Assembly (NCBI RefSeq): GCF_042662125.1
Contig: NZ_JBHSXL010000003.1
Coordinates: 1-64,000, forward strand
Source: Halopenitus salinus
Lineage (GTDB): Archaea; Halobacteriota; Halobacteria; Halobacteriales; Haloferacaceae
Direction of reading: 5' to 3'
DNA: 64,000 bases
Below the pieces are notes generated by a model that had not been told where the DNA came from, searched no databases, and saw nothing but the letters and a program-made list of their open reading frames with translations. How positions within the stretch are numbered: the first letter of the stretch is position 1; each line of letters starts with the position of its first letter. The translations under genes and the position numbers were made by a program. Below are positions 40,762 to 49,292 of the stretch, piece after piece.

Positions 40762-41874
40762 TCACAGACCGGCGGCGTCCTCGATGGCGTCCGTGAGCGT
40801 CCTGATCGACTCGACGGTGTGTTCGCCCATGTGTCCGATCCGGAACGTCTTCTCGCCGAGCGCCGACCCGTATCCGTTCGAGAAGACCATGTCGTGGCGC
40901 TCGGAGACGGTTTCGATCGTCCCGGCGACGTCGATGTCTTGGGTGTTCGCGATACAGCTCACCGTCTGTGACTCGTAGCCCTCCTCCGGGAACAGATCGA
41001 AGTGGTCGCGAGCCCACTCGCGGGTGTACTCGGCCATCTCGCGGTGGCGACGGTCACGCTCGTCGTGGCCCTCCTCGAGCATGTACTTCATCTGTTTGCG
41101 GTAGGCCAACATGATCGGGATGGCCGGCGTGGAGTGGGTCTGGCCCTTCCGATCGTAGTAGTCGAGCGAGCGCTGGAACCCGCCGTACCACGAGGCGGAG
41201 TCCTTCTCGAGTTCGCGCTCGTAGGCGTCGTCGCTGACGACACAGACCGCGAGTCCCGGCGGCATGGCGAACGCCTTCTGGACGGAGGTGAAGATCACGT
41301 CGATGCCGTGGGCGTCGATGTCGACGGAGTCGCCGCCCAGCGCGGAGACAGCGTCGACGATGAAGTAGGTGTCCGGGTAGTCGGCGACGACGTCGCCGAT
41401 CTCCTCGACGGGGTTGCGGACGCCGGTCGAACTCTCGTTCATGACGCAGGTGACGGCGTCGTAGTCCGTCTCGCTCCGCTCGAGGGCGGCTCGTACGTCC
41501 TCCGGCTTTACGGCCTGGCCCCACTCGTACTCGAGCGTGTCGACCGACTTGCCGAGGCGTTCCGCAACGTTCGCCTGCCGTTCGCTGAAGCTGCCGCAGG
41601 TCGTACAGAGGACGTCCTCGTCGACGAGGTTGAGGATCGAACTCTCCATGAACTCGGTACCCGATCCCGTCAAAACGATCACCTCGTGGTCGGTGTCGAG
41701 GAACTCCTTCGTATCCTCGACGATGGTCGTATACAGGTCCGTCATCCGATCCATCCGATGGCCGAACGTCGGCTCACACATCGCCTCGATGACGTCCTCG
41801 CGAACCTCCGTCGGCCCCGGAATGTACAGCGTCTTGTCGGGATAGTCGCCCGTGTACTCGCGTTTCTGGGTCAC
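40762..41874 (-). CDS. class V aminotransferase (alanine-glyoxylate type)
   Basis: The 370-aa product begins with a GTG (TQKREYTGDYPDKTLYIPGPTEV) and has LTGSGTEFMESSILNL, NESSTGVRNPVEEI, VDAVSALGGDSVD, the PLP-Lys in FTSVQKAFAMPPGL and FRIGHMGEHTVESI. It belongs to the archaeal serine/alanine-glyoxylate aminotransferase group. A minus-strand TATA-like box (GGTATGAAAAGG, about 41920-41931) is suitably placed. It is divergent from an HTH regulator at 42058. Confidence 0.9.
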   Translation of the reverse strand: MTQKREYTGDYPDKTLYIPGPTEVREDVIEAMCEPTFGHRMDRMTDLYTTIVEDTKEFLDTDHEVIVLTGSGTEFMESSILNLVDEDVLCTTCGSFSERQANVAERLGKSVDTLEYEWGQAVKPEDVRAALERSETDYDAVTCVMNESSTGVRNPVEEIGDVVADYPDTYFIVDAVSALGGDSVDIDAHGIDVIFTSVQKAFAMPPGLAVCVVSDDAYERELEKDSASWYGGFQRSLDYYDRKGQTHSTPAIPIMLAYRKQMKYMLEEGHDERDRRHREMAEYTREWARDHFDLFPEEGYESQTVSCIANTQDIDVAGTIETVSERHDMVFSNGYGSALGEKTFRIGHMGEHTVESIRTLTDAIEDAAGL

Positions 41875-42057
41875 ACAAACCACCTGATACTGTATAGCGA
41901 GTTTCGAGCGGGTATCATCCTTTTCATACCGCACCGCGAGGCGACGATTCGGACGCCACCCGTCCCACTTTTGTGATCGATCCTTTCGCCTCGTGATCGA
42001 CGCTCCAGACTCGTGATCGACGCCCCATTTTAAGGGACGTCGCATCAAGCGCCGAAT

Positions 42058-42846
42058 ATGACGACGAATTCGGTATCGGAACTCCGATACATAACTCAAT
42101 CGGAAAGTCGAGCGAGGACGCTCGTGATCCTCTCGGAGGCGGGAGAGCTCGAGCGGGCCGAACTGGAGTCCCGGCTCGATGCGTCACACAGAACCGTCGT
42201 GCGTGTCGTGAAATCGCTACGGGAGCGAGGATATCTCCGTGAAACCGACGGATCGCTCCGGCTGACCCCGTTCGGGTCCCACGTCGCCGACGAGCTCGAT
42301 GGATTCCTCGAGACGACGGACCTCGCGGTCACCTTCAGGCCGCTTCTCCGTCACGCGCCGCCCGCGCTCGAGACCATCGATCTCGAGGACCTGGAGGGCG
42401 CGGAACTGCTCGTCGCCTCGGAGTCGGATCCGTTCAGCATCCTCGATCGAATACTCACGCTTCGATCGGAGGCGACCCGGATTCGGGAGGTCGCACCGGG
42501 CGTTCAAAAGGAGAGCGTCGACCAGCTCGCAGAGCGGATACGCAGCGGGGAGGACATCGACGTCGAGGCCGTGATCCCACGGCAGGCGGGCGATATCGCG
42601 GACTCGAGGACGGAGTACCGCGATGGTCACGCGGTGGCGACCGACTCGGACGACGTCGACATCTACGTCCACCCCGACCAGATGTCGTTTTTCGCGGGAG
42701 CCGCCGACGGGACGGCGATGGTCTCGGTGTCGAGGAACGAACGGCCGTACGCGCTCGCGATCTCCGAAAATCCCGCCCTCAGAGCCACGGTCGAGTCGAT
42801 ATTCGAGACGTACCGCGAGCAGTCGACGCTGAAGACCCCGGGGTGA
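42058..42846 (+). CDS. winged-helix regulator with FilR1-like C-terminal domain
   Basis: The 262-aa product has an N-terminal winged-helix (SRARTLVILSEAGELERAELESRLDASHRTVVRVVKSLRERGYLRETDGSLRLTPFG) and a ligand-sensing domain (about 100-255: LASESDPFSILDRI...VEAVIPRQ...DDVDIYVHPDQMSFFAGAADGTAMVSV) of the DUF1724/FilR1 type found in archaea. It is divergent from the aminotransferase, and may control it or itself. This is inference from position only. Confidence 0.82.
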   Translation: MTTNSVSELRYITQSESRARTLVILSEAGELERAELESRLDASHRTVVRVVKSLRERGYLRETDGSLRLTPFGSHVADELDGFLETTDLAVTFRPLLRHAPPALETIDLEDLEGAELLVASESDPFSILDRILTLRSEATRIREVAPGVQKESVDQLAERIRSGEDIDVEAVIPRQAGDIADSRTEYRDGHAVATDSDDVDIYVHPDQMSFFAGAADGTAMVSVSRNERPYALAISENPALRATVESIFETYREQSTLKTPG

Positions 42847-42938
42847 GGGTCGATCGGGACGATCACGACCCCGCGTCAGGGGTTGTCGTTACGTCATCGG
42901 GTGACACTTTGTACCGTCGCATCGATCGTGGATCGACG

Positions 42939-43235
42939 ATGCGATCGCAAGCAGTCGACGGCATACTTCAGGTGCTGGCCGACCGATACCGACGATCGGT
43001 GGTGCGATATCTGGCGGACGAATCCGACGGTGTCGCGTCCGCGGGGGAGATCGCGGGCCACCTCGCCTCGCAAGGGGAGATGCCACACGAGGACGCGTTG
43101 ATCAACCTCGAACACGTCATCCTCCCGACGCTGTCCGAACGCGGGATCGTGGAGTACGACGCGGACACGGAGGAGGTTCGGTATCAGTCCCACACGCTCG
43201 TCGAGGAGCTTCTGGACACCCTCGACCGGGAGTAA
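42939..43235 (+). CDS. small winged-helix protein (DUF7344-like)
   Basis: The 98-aa product MRSQAVDGILQVLADRYRRSVVRYLADESDG... has a winged-helix: VRYLADESDG-VASAGEIAGHLAS, then a linker with DALINLEHVILPTLSERGIVEYDADTEEVRY as recognition helix and wing. This resembles haloarchaeal DUF7344 regulators. ATG 42939 starts the conserved part. No target is known. Confidence 0.78.
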   Translation: MRSQAVDGILQVLADRYRRSVVRYLADESDGVASAGEIAGHLASQGEMPHEDALINLEHVILPTLSERGIVEYDADTEEVRYQSHTLVEELLDTLDRE

Positions 43236-43244
43236 TCTCGACGT

Positions 43245-43308
43245 CAACTACACCGCCGTCTTCACCGTCGACTACACCGCCGTCTTCACCGTTGAGTTCA
43301 CCGCCCAC
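43245..43308 (+). repeat. 24-bp tandem repeat, 2.7 copies
   Basis: ACTACACCGCCGTCTTCACC recurs in adjoining 24-bp units at 43245 and 43269, with a diverged partial third at 43293. It fills the gap between two convergent genes. Confidence 0.8.
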
Positions 43309-43311
43309 GCC

Positions 43312-44142
43312 TCAACGGTTCCAGGGAGCGTAGTCCCGGTCGATTATCCGGTGTTCTCGCTCCAGCGCGTCGATCCGAGCCACCTGTCCGTCGTCGAGTG
43401 CGAGATCCAGGGCCGCCAGGTTCTCCCGCTGGTGTGCGGGGGTGGCGGCCTTCGGGACGGCCGCGACGTTCTCCTTCGAGAGCAGCCACGCGAGGCTGAC
43501 CTGTGCGGGGGTAGCGTCGCATTCCTCCGCGATCTCCCGGATGACGGGCACGTCGTAGACCCGACCGCGGGCGATCGGGCAATACGCGACGAGCCAGTGG
43601 TCGTGGCGCGCGGCGTACTCCTGGAGGTGTTCCTGTTGCAAGAGCGGATGCATCTCCACCTGGTGGGCGAAAAGCGGTCCGTCGAGCACCTCGCGGGCGC
43701 GGTCGAGCTGGTCGGGCTCGAAGTTGCTGACGCCGACGTTTCGAACCGCGCCCCCCTCGCGAAGCTCCTCGAAGGCGCCGAGGGTCGTCTCGGGGTCATA
43801 GAGGTCAGCCGGCCAGTGGACGTACAGCAGGTCGACGTAGTCGGTTCCGAGCCGATCGAGGCTGCCCTCGACGCCCGCGATCACGTCCTCGCGCGTCGGA
43901 CCGGGTTTCTCCTCGTGAACGGACTTCGTCGCCAGGAAGACGTCCTCGCGGTCGACGTCCGAGGCCGCGATCCCCTCGCCGACGTACTCCTCGTTCCCGT
44001 AGACCTCCGCCGTGTCGACGTGACGATACCCCGCCTCGAGGGCGCTTCGAACGTTCTTCGTCCACTGCGCCGCGTCGTCGTCCGAATACGTGCCGAGGCC
44101 GATTCGGGGAAGGGTCTCGTCCATGTGGGTCGTGGTGTTCAT
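43312..44142 (-). CDS. aldo/keto reductase
   Basis: The 276-aa product has GLGTYSDDD, AGYRHVDTAEVYGNEEYVGEG (catalytic Asp, Tyr), ATKSVHEE (Lys), LLYVHWPADLYDP (His), VGVSNFEPDQL and AVPKAATPAHQRENL, the standard AKR layout. It is a paralogue of 32237-33076. ATG 44142 gives MNTTTHMDETLPRIG, and the upstream ATG (44172) adds a charged non-conserved stretch. The substrate is unknown. Confidence 0.91.
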   Translation of the reverse strand: MNTTTHMDETLPRIGLGTYSDDDAAQWTKNVRSALEAGYRHVDTAEVYGNEEYVGEGIAASDVDREDVFLATKSVHEEKPGPTREDVIAGVEGSLDRLGTDYVDLLYVHWPADLYDPETTLGAFEELREGGAVRNVGVSNFEPDQLDRAREVLDGPLFAHQVEMHPLLQQEHLQEYAARHDHWLVAYCPIARGRVYDVPVIREIAEECDATPAQVSLAWLLSKENVAAVPKAATPAHQRENLAALDLALDDGQVARIDALEREHRIIDRDYAPWNR

Positions 44143-44217
44143 TCGCACATCACTCTTCCGGCGATCGCTCACTCTACCAGCGATCGGCGTGCGGGGCCCG
44201 AAGGGTCCCGGAGCAAC

Positions 44218-44592
44218 TCACGCCCGAACGCGAACGACGTGACCGCCGCAACCGCACTGTTCGACGTACTCCCACTCGATGGCCTCGCCGATCTCAGCCG
44301 CCTCCAGCGCGTCGAAGAGGTACTCCGAGGGGTGCCCGTGTGCGCCGTGGGTGACGAGATTGACGTGGTTTCCGGGTGCCGTATGCTCGATGGCGTCGAT
44401 GGCCTGTTCGACCACGAGCGATCGCGATTCGGCGTGCTCGGGCTTCTCGAGGTTCGCCGACCAGGAGTTGTCGTGAACCCGGTCGGTCACCGGTTCGGCG
44501 TCGTGGTCGTGGTCGGCGTCGTGATCATGATCCGTGTCGTGATCGCGGTCGGCGTCGACGCCCGGCTCGCCCTTGCGTGTGGTCTCGGACAT
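44218..44592 (-). CDS. CGCGG-family small protein (candidate rSAM-modified RiPP)
   Basis: The 124-aa product has a His/Asp-rich segment (DHDTDHDHDADHDHDAEP, residues about 16-37) that could bind metal ions, a folded core (HDNSWSANLEKPEHAESRSLVVEQAIDAIEHTAPGNHVNLVTHGAHGHPSEYLFDALEAAEI) and a near-terminal CGCGG (113-117). I recall NCBI naming CGCGG proteins as radical-SAM-modified RiPP candidates. The enzyme that would modify it is not adjacent. The window's only rSAM genes are at 6022 and 7728. A motif copy 45 bp upstream puts it with the nitrite/NO genes. Confidence 0.75.
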   Translation of the reverse strand: MSETTRKGEPGVDADRDHDTDHDHDADHDHDAEPVTDRVHDNSWSANLEKPEHAESRSLVVEQAIDAIEHTAPGNHVNLVTHGAHGHPSEYLFDALEAAEIGEAIEWEYVEQCGCGGHVVRVRA

Positions 44593-44637
44593 GGGTCTCA
44601 CCACGAACTACCGGCGGAACGGACAAGTCCGGCCGGG

Positions 44638-44649
44638 CGAACATGTCCG
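44638..44649. promoter_or_regulatory. CGAAC-AT-GTCCG motif before the CGCGG gene
   Basis: One-mismatch copy, 45 bp upstream of ATG 44592. It is followed on the minus strand by the CGGACTTGTCCG stretch (about 44620-44631), a second palindrome between motif and gene. Confidence 0.5.
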
Positions 44650-44685
44650 AAACACCTCCCGGAGAGACGAACTCGACGAGTCGGT

Positions 44686-45120
44686 TCAAGCCGTCTCGTC
44701 CGCCAGCCAGTCGAGTTGCGCCTCCAGCTCCCGACGCCGCTGGCGGTCGATCACGGTCGCATCGAGGAGGTCGCCCACGACCGCGACGTCGAGCGCGAAC
44801 GTCGTCGTGGCCTCGACCTCGGTCCCGTCCGCCACCGACGACAGCGAGTAGGACGTGACCATCTCCTCGAAGATGCCCTCGCGCTGTTCGTAGGCGAAGG
44901 CCGCATCGGCGTGAGGTTTTTCGAGGGCGTCCGTGTCGACGCGCTCGAGCGTCAACTCGATCGTGGCGATCCCGACCGCGTTCGCGACCTCGATCCGGTC
45001 GCCGTCGACGGCGACCTCGTCGAATCCGGCGGCGGTCATGAAGGGACCGACGTCGGTCATCGCCTCGGCGATCGTCTCCGGATCCGAATCGATCGTTCGG
45101 GTGACGGTGACTGAGTGCAT
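44686..45120 (-). CDS. SRPBCC-family (START/polyketide-cyclase-like) protein
   Basis: The 144-aa product MHSVTVTRTIDSDPETIAEAMTDVGPFMTAAGFDEVAV... ends in VVGDLLDATVIDRQRRRELEAQLDWLADE, a long C-terminal helix over a beta-grip, as in SRPBCC proteins that bind hydrophobic ligands. No catalytic residues can be named. It lies between the CGCGG gene and DUF2249, each on its own promoter. Confidence 0.78.
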   Translation of the reverse strand: MHSVTVTRTIDSDPETIAEAMTDVGPFMTAAGFDEVAVDGDRIEVANAVGIATIELTLERVDTDALEKPHADAAFAYEQREGIFEEMVTSYSLSSVADGTEVEATTTFALDVAVVGDLLDATVIDRQRRRELEAQLDWLADETA

Positions 45121-45238
45121 GGGTGTGGGGATGGACGCCCGGTTCGACCATCGAGCCGATCGCGGGCATCGGGAGATCGAGACGATCTCCGGCCGTCCGC
45201 ATAAATCCCTCCGAGCGGAACCACCGTACGCCCTCGTG

Positions 45239-45319
45239 CGAACGTATTCGTCGTCGAGGGGCGCTCGCGCTCGTCGTCGAGGAACGCTCGTGCCGTCACG
45301 ATCCGATCGAACATCTTCG
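45239..45319 (+). promoter_or_regulatory. two one-mismatch CGAAC-N2-GTTCG motifs before the DUF2249 gene
   Basis: CGAACGTATTCG at 45239-45250 and CGAACATCTTCG at 45308-45319. The second lies 38 bp before ATG 45358, the standard spacing. The first is 69 bp further up and could also act on the SRPBCC gene on the other strand. Confidence 0.5.
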
Positions 45320-45357
45320 GCGAAATAGTCACTCCCTCGCGAGCCCCCATCTCGAAC

Positions 45358-45621
45358 ATGGAGGCCGAACCGGCGGTTCTCGCGGAGACGGGTGCACCCA
45401 CCGGACGACCGACGGAGACGCTCGACGCCCGCGACCTGCCGCCGCCACAGCCGTTGAAGAACACGCTCGAGCGGTTGCCCGATCTGTCCGGGGAAACCGT
45501 CCTGGTGCAGTTCAACGATCGGGCGCCACAGCACCTCTACCCGAAACTGGCGGATCGCGGCTACGAGTACGGAACCGCGGAGACGGACGACGCCGTGGTG
45601 ACCGCCATTTGGCGACCGTAG
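45358..45621 (+). CDS. DUF2249 protein (denitrification-associated)
   Basis: The 87-aa product has the DUF2249 signature ARDLPPPQPLKNTLERLPDLSGETVLVQFNDRAPQHLYPKLADRGYEYGT. The fold resembles TusA/SirA. Such proteins recur in nitrite/nitrate respiration clusters of bacteria and archaea, where their exact task is unknown. A regulatory motif copy lies 38 bp upstream, and a bat-type regulator follows 100 bp downstream. Confidence 0.86.
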   Translation: MEAEPAVLAETGAPTGRPTETLDARDLPPPQPLKNTLERLPDLSGETVLVQFNDRAPQHLYPKLADRGYEYGTAETDDAVVTAIWRP

Positions 45622-45670
45622 GGCGCCCCACGCGTCGGCGTCGACGGACGCCGGACAGCAACCTCTACGT

Positions 45671-45682
45671 CGAACATGTTCG
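45671..45682. promoter_or_regulatory. CGAAC-AT-GTTCG palindrome before a bat-type regulator
   Basis: A perfect self-complementary copy, 41 bp before ATG 45724. CGTTTAGG (about 45701-45708) between them is a plausible TATA box for a leaderless transcript. An in-frame ATG at 45676 falls inside the palindrome and is not used as a start. Confidence 0.62.
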
Positions 45683-45723
45683 CCAACACGTTGAATGGGG
45701 CAACGCGTTTAGGTTCGCCTAAG

Positions 45724-46389
45724 ATGGTGTCCGTCTCACTCACGCTCGACGTCCCGACGCGCGCATGGATCGGCGATCTCTCCCGGGAGTTTCCGGATGC
45801 CCGGTTTCGGATTCGATCGGCACAGTCGTGTGACGACGTCGGCGTCGGATTCGTGGAGGTGTTGACTACGGACTCCGACCCCGACGCGATCGTCGAGCGC
45901 ATGGAGGCCTACGACGAGGTCTACACCGTCGAGGTCTTCCAGCGCGGCGCCGACCGGGCGCTCATCCAGCTCGAGGCCGACGATCCGCTCCTGCTTCGCG
46001 TTCTCGATCGGACCGGGGTGCCGATCGAGATGCCCTTCGAGATCGTCGACGGCGAGGTGGACTGGGAGCTGACGACGACGAGGAACCGCCTGTCCACGCT
46101 CGCGGACGAGCTCGAGCGGTCGGACATCGGCTTCATGGTCGAACACATCTGGGAGAGCGTTCAGTTCGATCGGATCCTCACGGAGCGACAGGCCGAAGTC
46201 GTCGCGACGGCGATCGACCTCGGGTACTACGACTCGCCGCGGGGCTGTACCCAGGGCGAGCTGGCCGACGAGCTGGAGATGGCGAAGTCGACGTGCTGTG
46301 AGATCCTCCACCGGGCCGAAGAGCGGATGATAAAGCAGTTCGAGGACGGCGACCAGCCGGCCTTCACCCAACCCAAAAAACACGCCTGA
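45724..46389 (+). CDS. bat/DmsR-type HTH_10 transcriptional regulator
   Basis: The 221-aa product has an N-terminal sensor domain of the bat-like beta/alpha type (MVSVSLTLDVPTRAWIGDLSREFPDARFRIRSAQ...FQRGADRALIQLEADDPLLL) and a C-terminal HTH_10 domain: LTERQAEVVATAIDLGYYDSPRGCTQGELADELEMAKSTCCEILHRAEERMIKQF. Relatives include Bat and DmsR. A copy of the recurring palindrome 41 bp upstream makes it either a member or the controller of the regulon. It has a paralogue at 53302-54072 with similar architecture. Confidence 0.9.
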   Translation: MVSVSLTLDVPTRAWIGDLSREFPDARFRIRSAQSCDDVGVGFVEVLTTDSDPDAIVERMEAYDEVYTVEVFQRGADRALIQLEADDPLLLRVLDRTGVPIEMPFEIVDGEVDWELTTTRNRLSTLADELERSDIGFMVEHIWESVQFDRILTERQAEVVATAIDLGYYDSPRGCTQGELADELEMAKSTCCEILHRAEERMIKQFEDGDQPAFTQPKKHA

Positions 46390-46459
46390 GTCGCCTCGGA
46401 GACGAGCTCCCGTCCGTTCGTGATCGACTTTATGGTTCGCCACCCCGAATCTCGTCGTG

Positions 46460-46933
46460 ATGGTCTCCAATGGAGACGCCGCTCCGAGTTTCACCGCAAC
46501 GATCGGCACGAGTGACCACGAATCGTTCGACCTCGAGGACGCCCTCGGAGACGGTCCCGTCGTGCTCGCGTTCTTCCCCGGCGCGTTCACCCCGCCGTGT
46601 ACGAACGAGATGATCGCTCTCCAGGATCGACTCGAGGCGTTCGACGACGCCGGCGCGCGCATCCTCGGCGTGAGCGCCGACTCGCCGTTCTCGCTCGGCG
46701 CCTTCCGCGAGGAACACGACCTCGAGTTCGACCTGATAAGCGACATGGGCCGCGAGGCGATCCGGGCTTTCGACCTCGAGATCGACATCGCCGACCTCGG
46801 GCTACACGGGATCGCGAACCGGGCCGTCTACGTGCTGGATGCGGACGGCACGGTCGTCTACGACTGGGTCGCCGACGATCCGACGAACGAGCCCGACTAC
46901 GAGGCGGTGCTCGAGGCCGTCCGATCGGCCTGA
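46460..46933 (+). CDS. peroxiredoxin (AhpC/TSA, thiol peroxidase family)
   Basis: Reduces peroxides through a reactive Cys. The 157-aa product has the thioredoxin fold with LAFFPGAFTPPCTNEM (peroxidatic Cys47, with Thr44 and Pro46 around it) and ILGVSADSPFSLGAFREEHDLEFDLISD. Arg later in the sequence (IANRAVYVLD) completes the site. There is no clear resolving Cys, so it is 1-Cys type. ATG 46460 follows a TATA-like CTTTATGG about 25-30 bp upstream. Confidence 0.92.
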   Translation: MVSNGDAAPSFTATIGTSDHESFDLEDALGDGPVVLAFFPGAFTPPCTNEMIALQDRLEAFDDAGARILGVSADSPFSLGAFREEHDLEFDLISDMGREAIRAFDLEIDIADLGLHGIANRAVYVLDADGTVVYDWVADDPTNEPDYEAVLEAVRSA

Positions 46934-47068
46934 GACGGCGTCGTCGATCGTACGTGAGAAGAGATCTCGACGTTCTTTGACGGACGGTTCGAGACGTCCG
47001 GGTGGATCGCGGTCGATGGAAGATCGGGTCGGCCGTCGGCCGGTGGAAGATGGTCGGCTACCAACCGA

Positions 47069-47824
47069 TCAGCGATCGGCGCGCGCTCGCGCCGCGAGGA
47101 GGGTCCCGATCAGCGCAAGAACCGCCGTCACGGCGCCGAATCCCGGCGCCGAGGCCTGAGAGGATCCGGAGCCGGCGGCGTCATCGGAATCGCCGTTCGC
47201 GCTCGACGTCGGCTCGAAGGTCACCTCGAACCCCTCGAGCGACGTCCCGGGCTCCCACCGGAGGGACTCTGGTTCGCCCTCCTGCTCGGCGCCACCGGAA
47301 TCCGCCTCCGGCGTCACGCCGCTCGCGGCGTACCCGTCGGGAGCCGTCACGACGAAGGTGCGATCGGACTCGAACCCGCTCGCGAACGGTTCCGTGAGGA
47401 CGATCGAGTCGTCCTCGAGTGCGGCCAGCCCGCTCCAGCGCACCGATAGCGCGACGGTCCCGACCTCCGAGCTCTCCTGGTTGCTCACGTCGATCGACCC
47501 GTCGGAGACGCGCATCTCGCGGTCCGTCTCCGCCGCCGTGTCGTTGGCGACGGAGGCCATTCGCGACTCGAAGCGGTCGCGAAGCGCCGACCGCGCGTCC
47601 GTGTCGTTCGCGAGCGCTCGGAAGGCGTCCCGCTCGTCGTCGTCACGCAGATCGTAGGTCGACACGAGGGTGACCGTGGCGTCGCCGTTCTCCTCGAGTT
47701 CGACGACGAACGCCGGACTTCCGTCGTGGTCTGCGGCCGCAGCACCTCCGGTCGCACCGGCGAGCAGGCCGGAAACGACGACGGCCGCCAGACACGCGGA
47801 CGCGATCCGGGACGCCGCGATCAT
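47069..47824 (-). CDS. secreted surface protein with PGF-CTERM-like anchor
   Basis: The 251-aa product has a Sec-type signal (MIAASRIASACLAAVVVSGLLAGATGGAAA), an external beta-rich domain (AFVVELEENGDATVTLVSTYDLRDDDERDAFRALANDTDAR...), a polar linker and a C-terminal PGFGAVTAVLALIGTLLAARARADR, a PGF-type sorting motif plus TM and basic tail, the archaeosortase A target. The domain resembles DUF7345-type haloarchaeal surface proteins. Its function is unknown. Confidence 0.85.
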   Translation of the reverse strand: MIAASRIASACLAAVVVSGLLAGATGGAAAADHDGSPAFVVELEENGDATVTLVSTYDLRDDDERDAFRALANDTDARSALRDRFESRMASVANDTAAETDREMRVSDGSIDVSNQESSEVGTVALSVRWSGLAALEDDSIVLTEPFASGFESDRTFVVTAPDGYAASGVTPEADSGGAEQEGEPESLRWEPGTSLEGFEVTFEPTSSANGDSDDAAGSGSSQASAPGFGAVTAVLALIGTLLAARARADR

Positions 47825-47921
47825 CGCGAGATCTCGGACGGATAGGCGGTCACCGGTCGATCGACGCCGAACGCCGACCGGTCGGTCTCGGATCGCGAGT
47901 TGGAGTTAGATCCCCCTCGAT

Positions 47922-49046
47922 TCATCGATTTCCTCCCGCACTACCGCGATCGGAACCGCCGCTCGATCCGGCCGATCCGCCGGAACCTCCGGCGCTACCG
48001 CCGTCGTCGCCGTCGGACTCGGTCGAGTCGTCACTCGTGGACTCGGTCGAGTCGTCCGACCCGTCGTCGGAATCACTCGAGTCGTCGGTGCCGTCCTCGG
48101 AACCGTCAGAATCGGCCGGTCCGTCGGCATCATCGGGACGGCCGGATTCGTCGGGAGCGTCGCCGCGGTCGGAGGCACCCTCGTCCGTGGCGGTTCCGGC
48201 TTCGTCGTCGGCGTTCTCCCGTTCGTCGCTCTCCTCCATCCCCTCCTCGGAATCGTCGTCGCCATCGTCACGTCCGGGGAGGTTCTCCGGCGGACCGGCG
48301 TCGCCCGGCGGACCCGCGTGTGCCGGCGGGCCGGCGATGTTGCCAGCGACTTCCGAGGCGTTGCCGCGCAACTCGCTCGCGTTGTTCTGCAGTTCCCGGA
48401 TCGCGGTCGCGTTCACGCCGCGCTCCTCGAGCAGCTCGTCCGGCAGTCCCGCGGCGGATTCGGCGGTCTGGTTCGACGTGCGCTCGATGTTGCGAAGTTG
48501 TGCCGCGATCTTCGCGTTCCGCGAGCGGTATTCACCTTCGGAGATCTCGCCCTCCTCGCGCATCTCGCGGAGCTCCTCCTGTCGTTCCCGGAGTTCCTCG
48601 ACGCGTTCGGAGTCGTTTTCGATCGCGTCCGCGATCACGTCCGCACGCTCGCCGTCGGTCTGTGCGCGTGCGATACGGAGCCCGAGCGCGCGGGATTCGA
48701 TCTCACCGTCGAGTTCGGCCTCCTGGACGCCGATCGCGCCCGAGAGGAACTGGCCGGGCGGGATGTCCTCGACGTCGGTCTCGTTACCGTCGTCCGTCTC
48801 GTTCGTCGTATCGTCCGAGTCGTTGGCGGTCTCGGTTCCGTTGGTGGTGTCGCTTGACTCGGTTTCGTTCGTCTCGGTTCCGTTCGTCTCGGTATCGTTC
48901 TCCGTGGTCACCTGTTCGACCGTGCTTCCGGGCGCGTCGACGGCCTGGGCGTTCGCGCCGTCCATGGCCGCCGCCGCGGCCGGTGCGGCCCCGACGGTCG
49001 AGACGACCAGGACGAACGCGATCACGAGCGTGCTGAGTCGGTTCAT
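47922..49046 (-). CDS. secreted low-complexity, sequon-rich acidic protein
   Basis: The 374-aa product has a signal peptide (MNRLSTLVIAFVLVVSTVGAAPAAAA), a Thr/Asn/Glu stretch with many N-x-T/S sequons (NDTETNGTETNETE), a coiled-coil-like middle (about 100-200: VEELRERQEELREMREEGEISEGEYRSRNAKIAAQLRNIER) with further sequons, and an Asp/Ser/Gly-rich C-terminal third ending in GGSAGGSGGSAGSSGG. No sorting motif is visible. It looks like a surface or matrix glycoprotein. A TATA-like CTTTATAAG is at about 49073-49082. Confidence 0.82.
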   Translation of the reverse strand: MNRLSTLVIAFVLVVSTVGAAPAAAAAMDGANAQAVDAPGSTVEQVTTENDTETNGTETNETESSDTTNGTETANDSDDTTNETDDGNETDVEDIPPGQFLSGAIGVQEAELDGEIESRALGLRIARAQTDGERADVIADAIENDSERVEELRERQEELREMREEGEISEGEYRSRNAKIAAQLRNIERTSNQTAESAAGLPDELLEERGVNATAIRELQNNASELRGNASEVAGNIAGPPAHAGPPGDAGPPENLPGRDDGDDDSEEGMEESDERENADDEAGTATDEGASDRGDAPDESGRPDDADGPADSDGSEDGTDDSSDSDDGSDDSTESTSDDSTESDGDDGGSAGGSGGSAGSSGGSDRGSAGGNR

Positions 49047-49093
49047 CGCGTTCGGTCCAATGAGCGTGGAGAACTTATAAAGGCGAGACCGTG

Positions 49094-49139
49094 AATCCGG
49101 ATTTCGAACGGTTAAGCCGGATTTAATCCGGATTAAATC
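49094..49139. promoter_or_regulatory. 20-bp perfect palindrome and AATCCGGATT repeats
   Basis: GATTTAATCCGGATTAAATC (49120-49139) is exactly self-complementary. The inner AATCCGGATT also occurs alone at 49094-49103. They lie in the 246-bp gap between the divergent sequon-rich protein and the HalX protein. GTATATATAC (49196-49205), a TATA-type sequence, is on the HalX side. Probably a dimeric regulator site. Confidence 0.6.
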
Positions 49140-49292
49140 GTCCGTTCACCCGCGCTTCCGGCAAACGAGCGGATCGAGCCGGCGTTTCGACGAACGTATA
49201 TATACCGTGAGATCGAACTTTCCGAGTATATCCGGCGCGCGTCACGTTTCGGCTCGACGGGAACGCCGCCGACATGGGGGAAGCAAACCAAA

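Noticed and set aside
45676..45723. Upstream ATG of the bat-type regulator
   Set aside because: It lies inside the palindrome at 45671-45682. ATG 45724 gives the standard 41-bp spacing.
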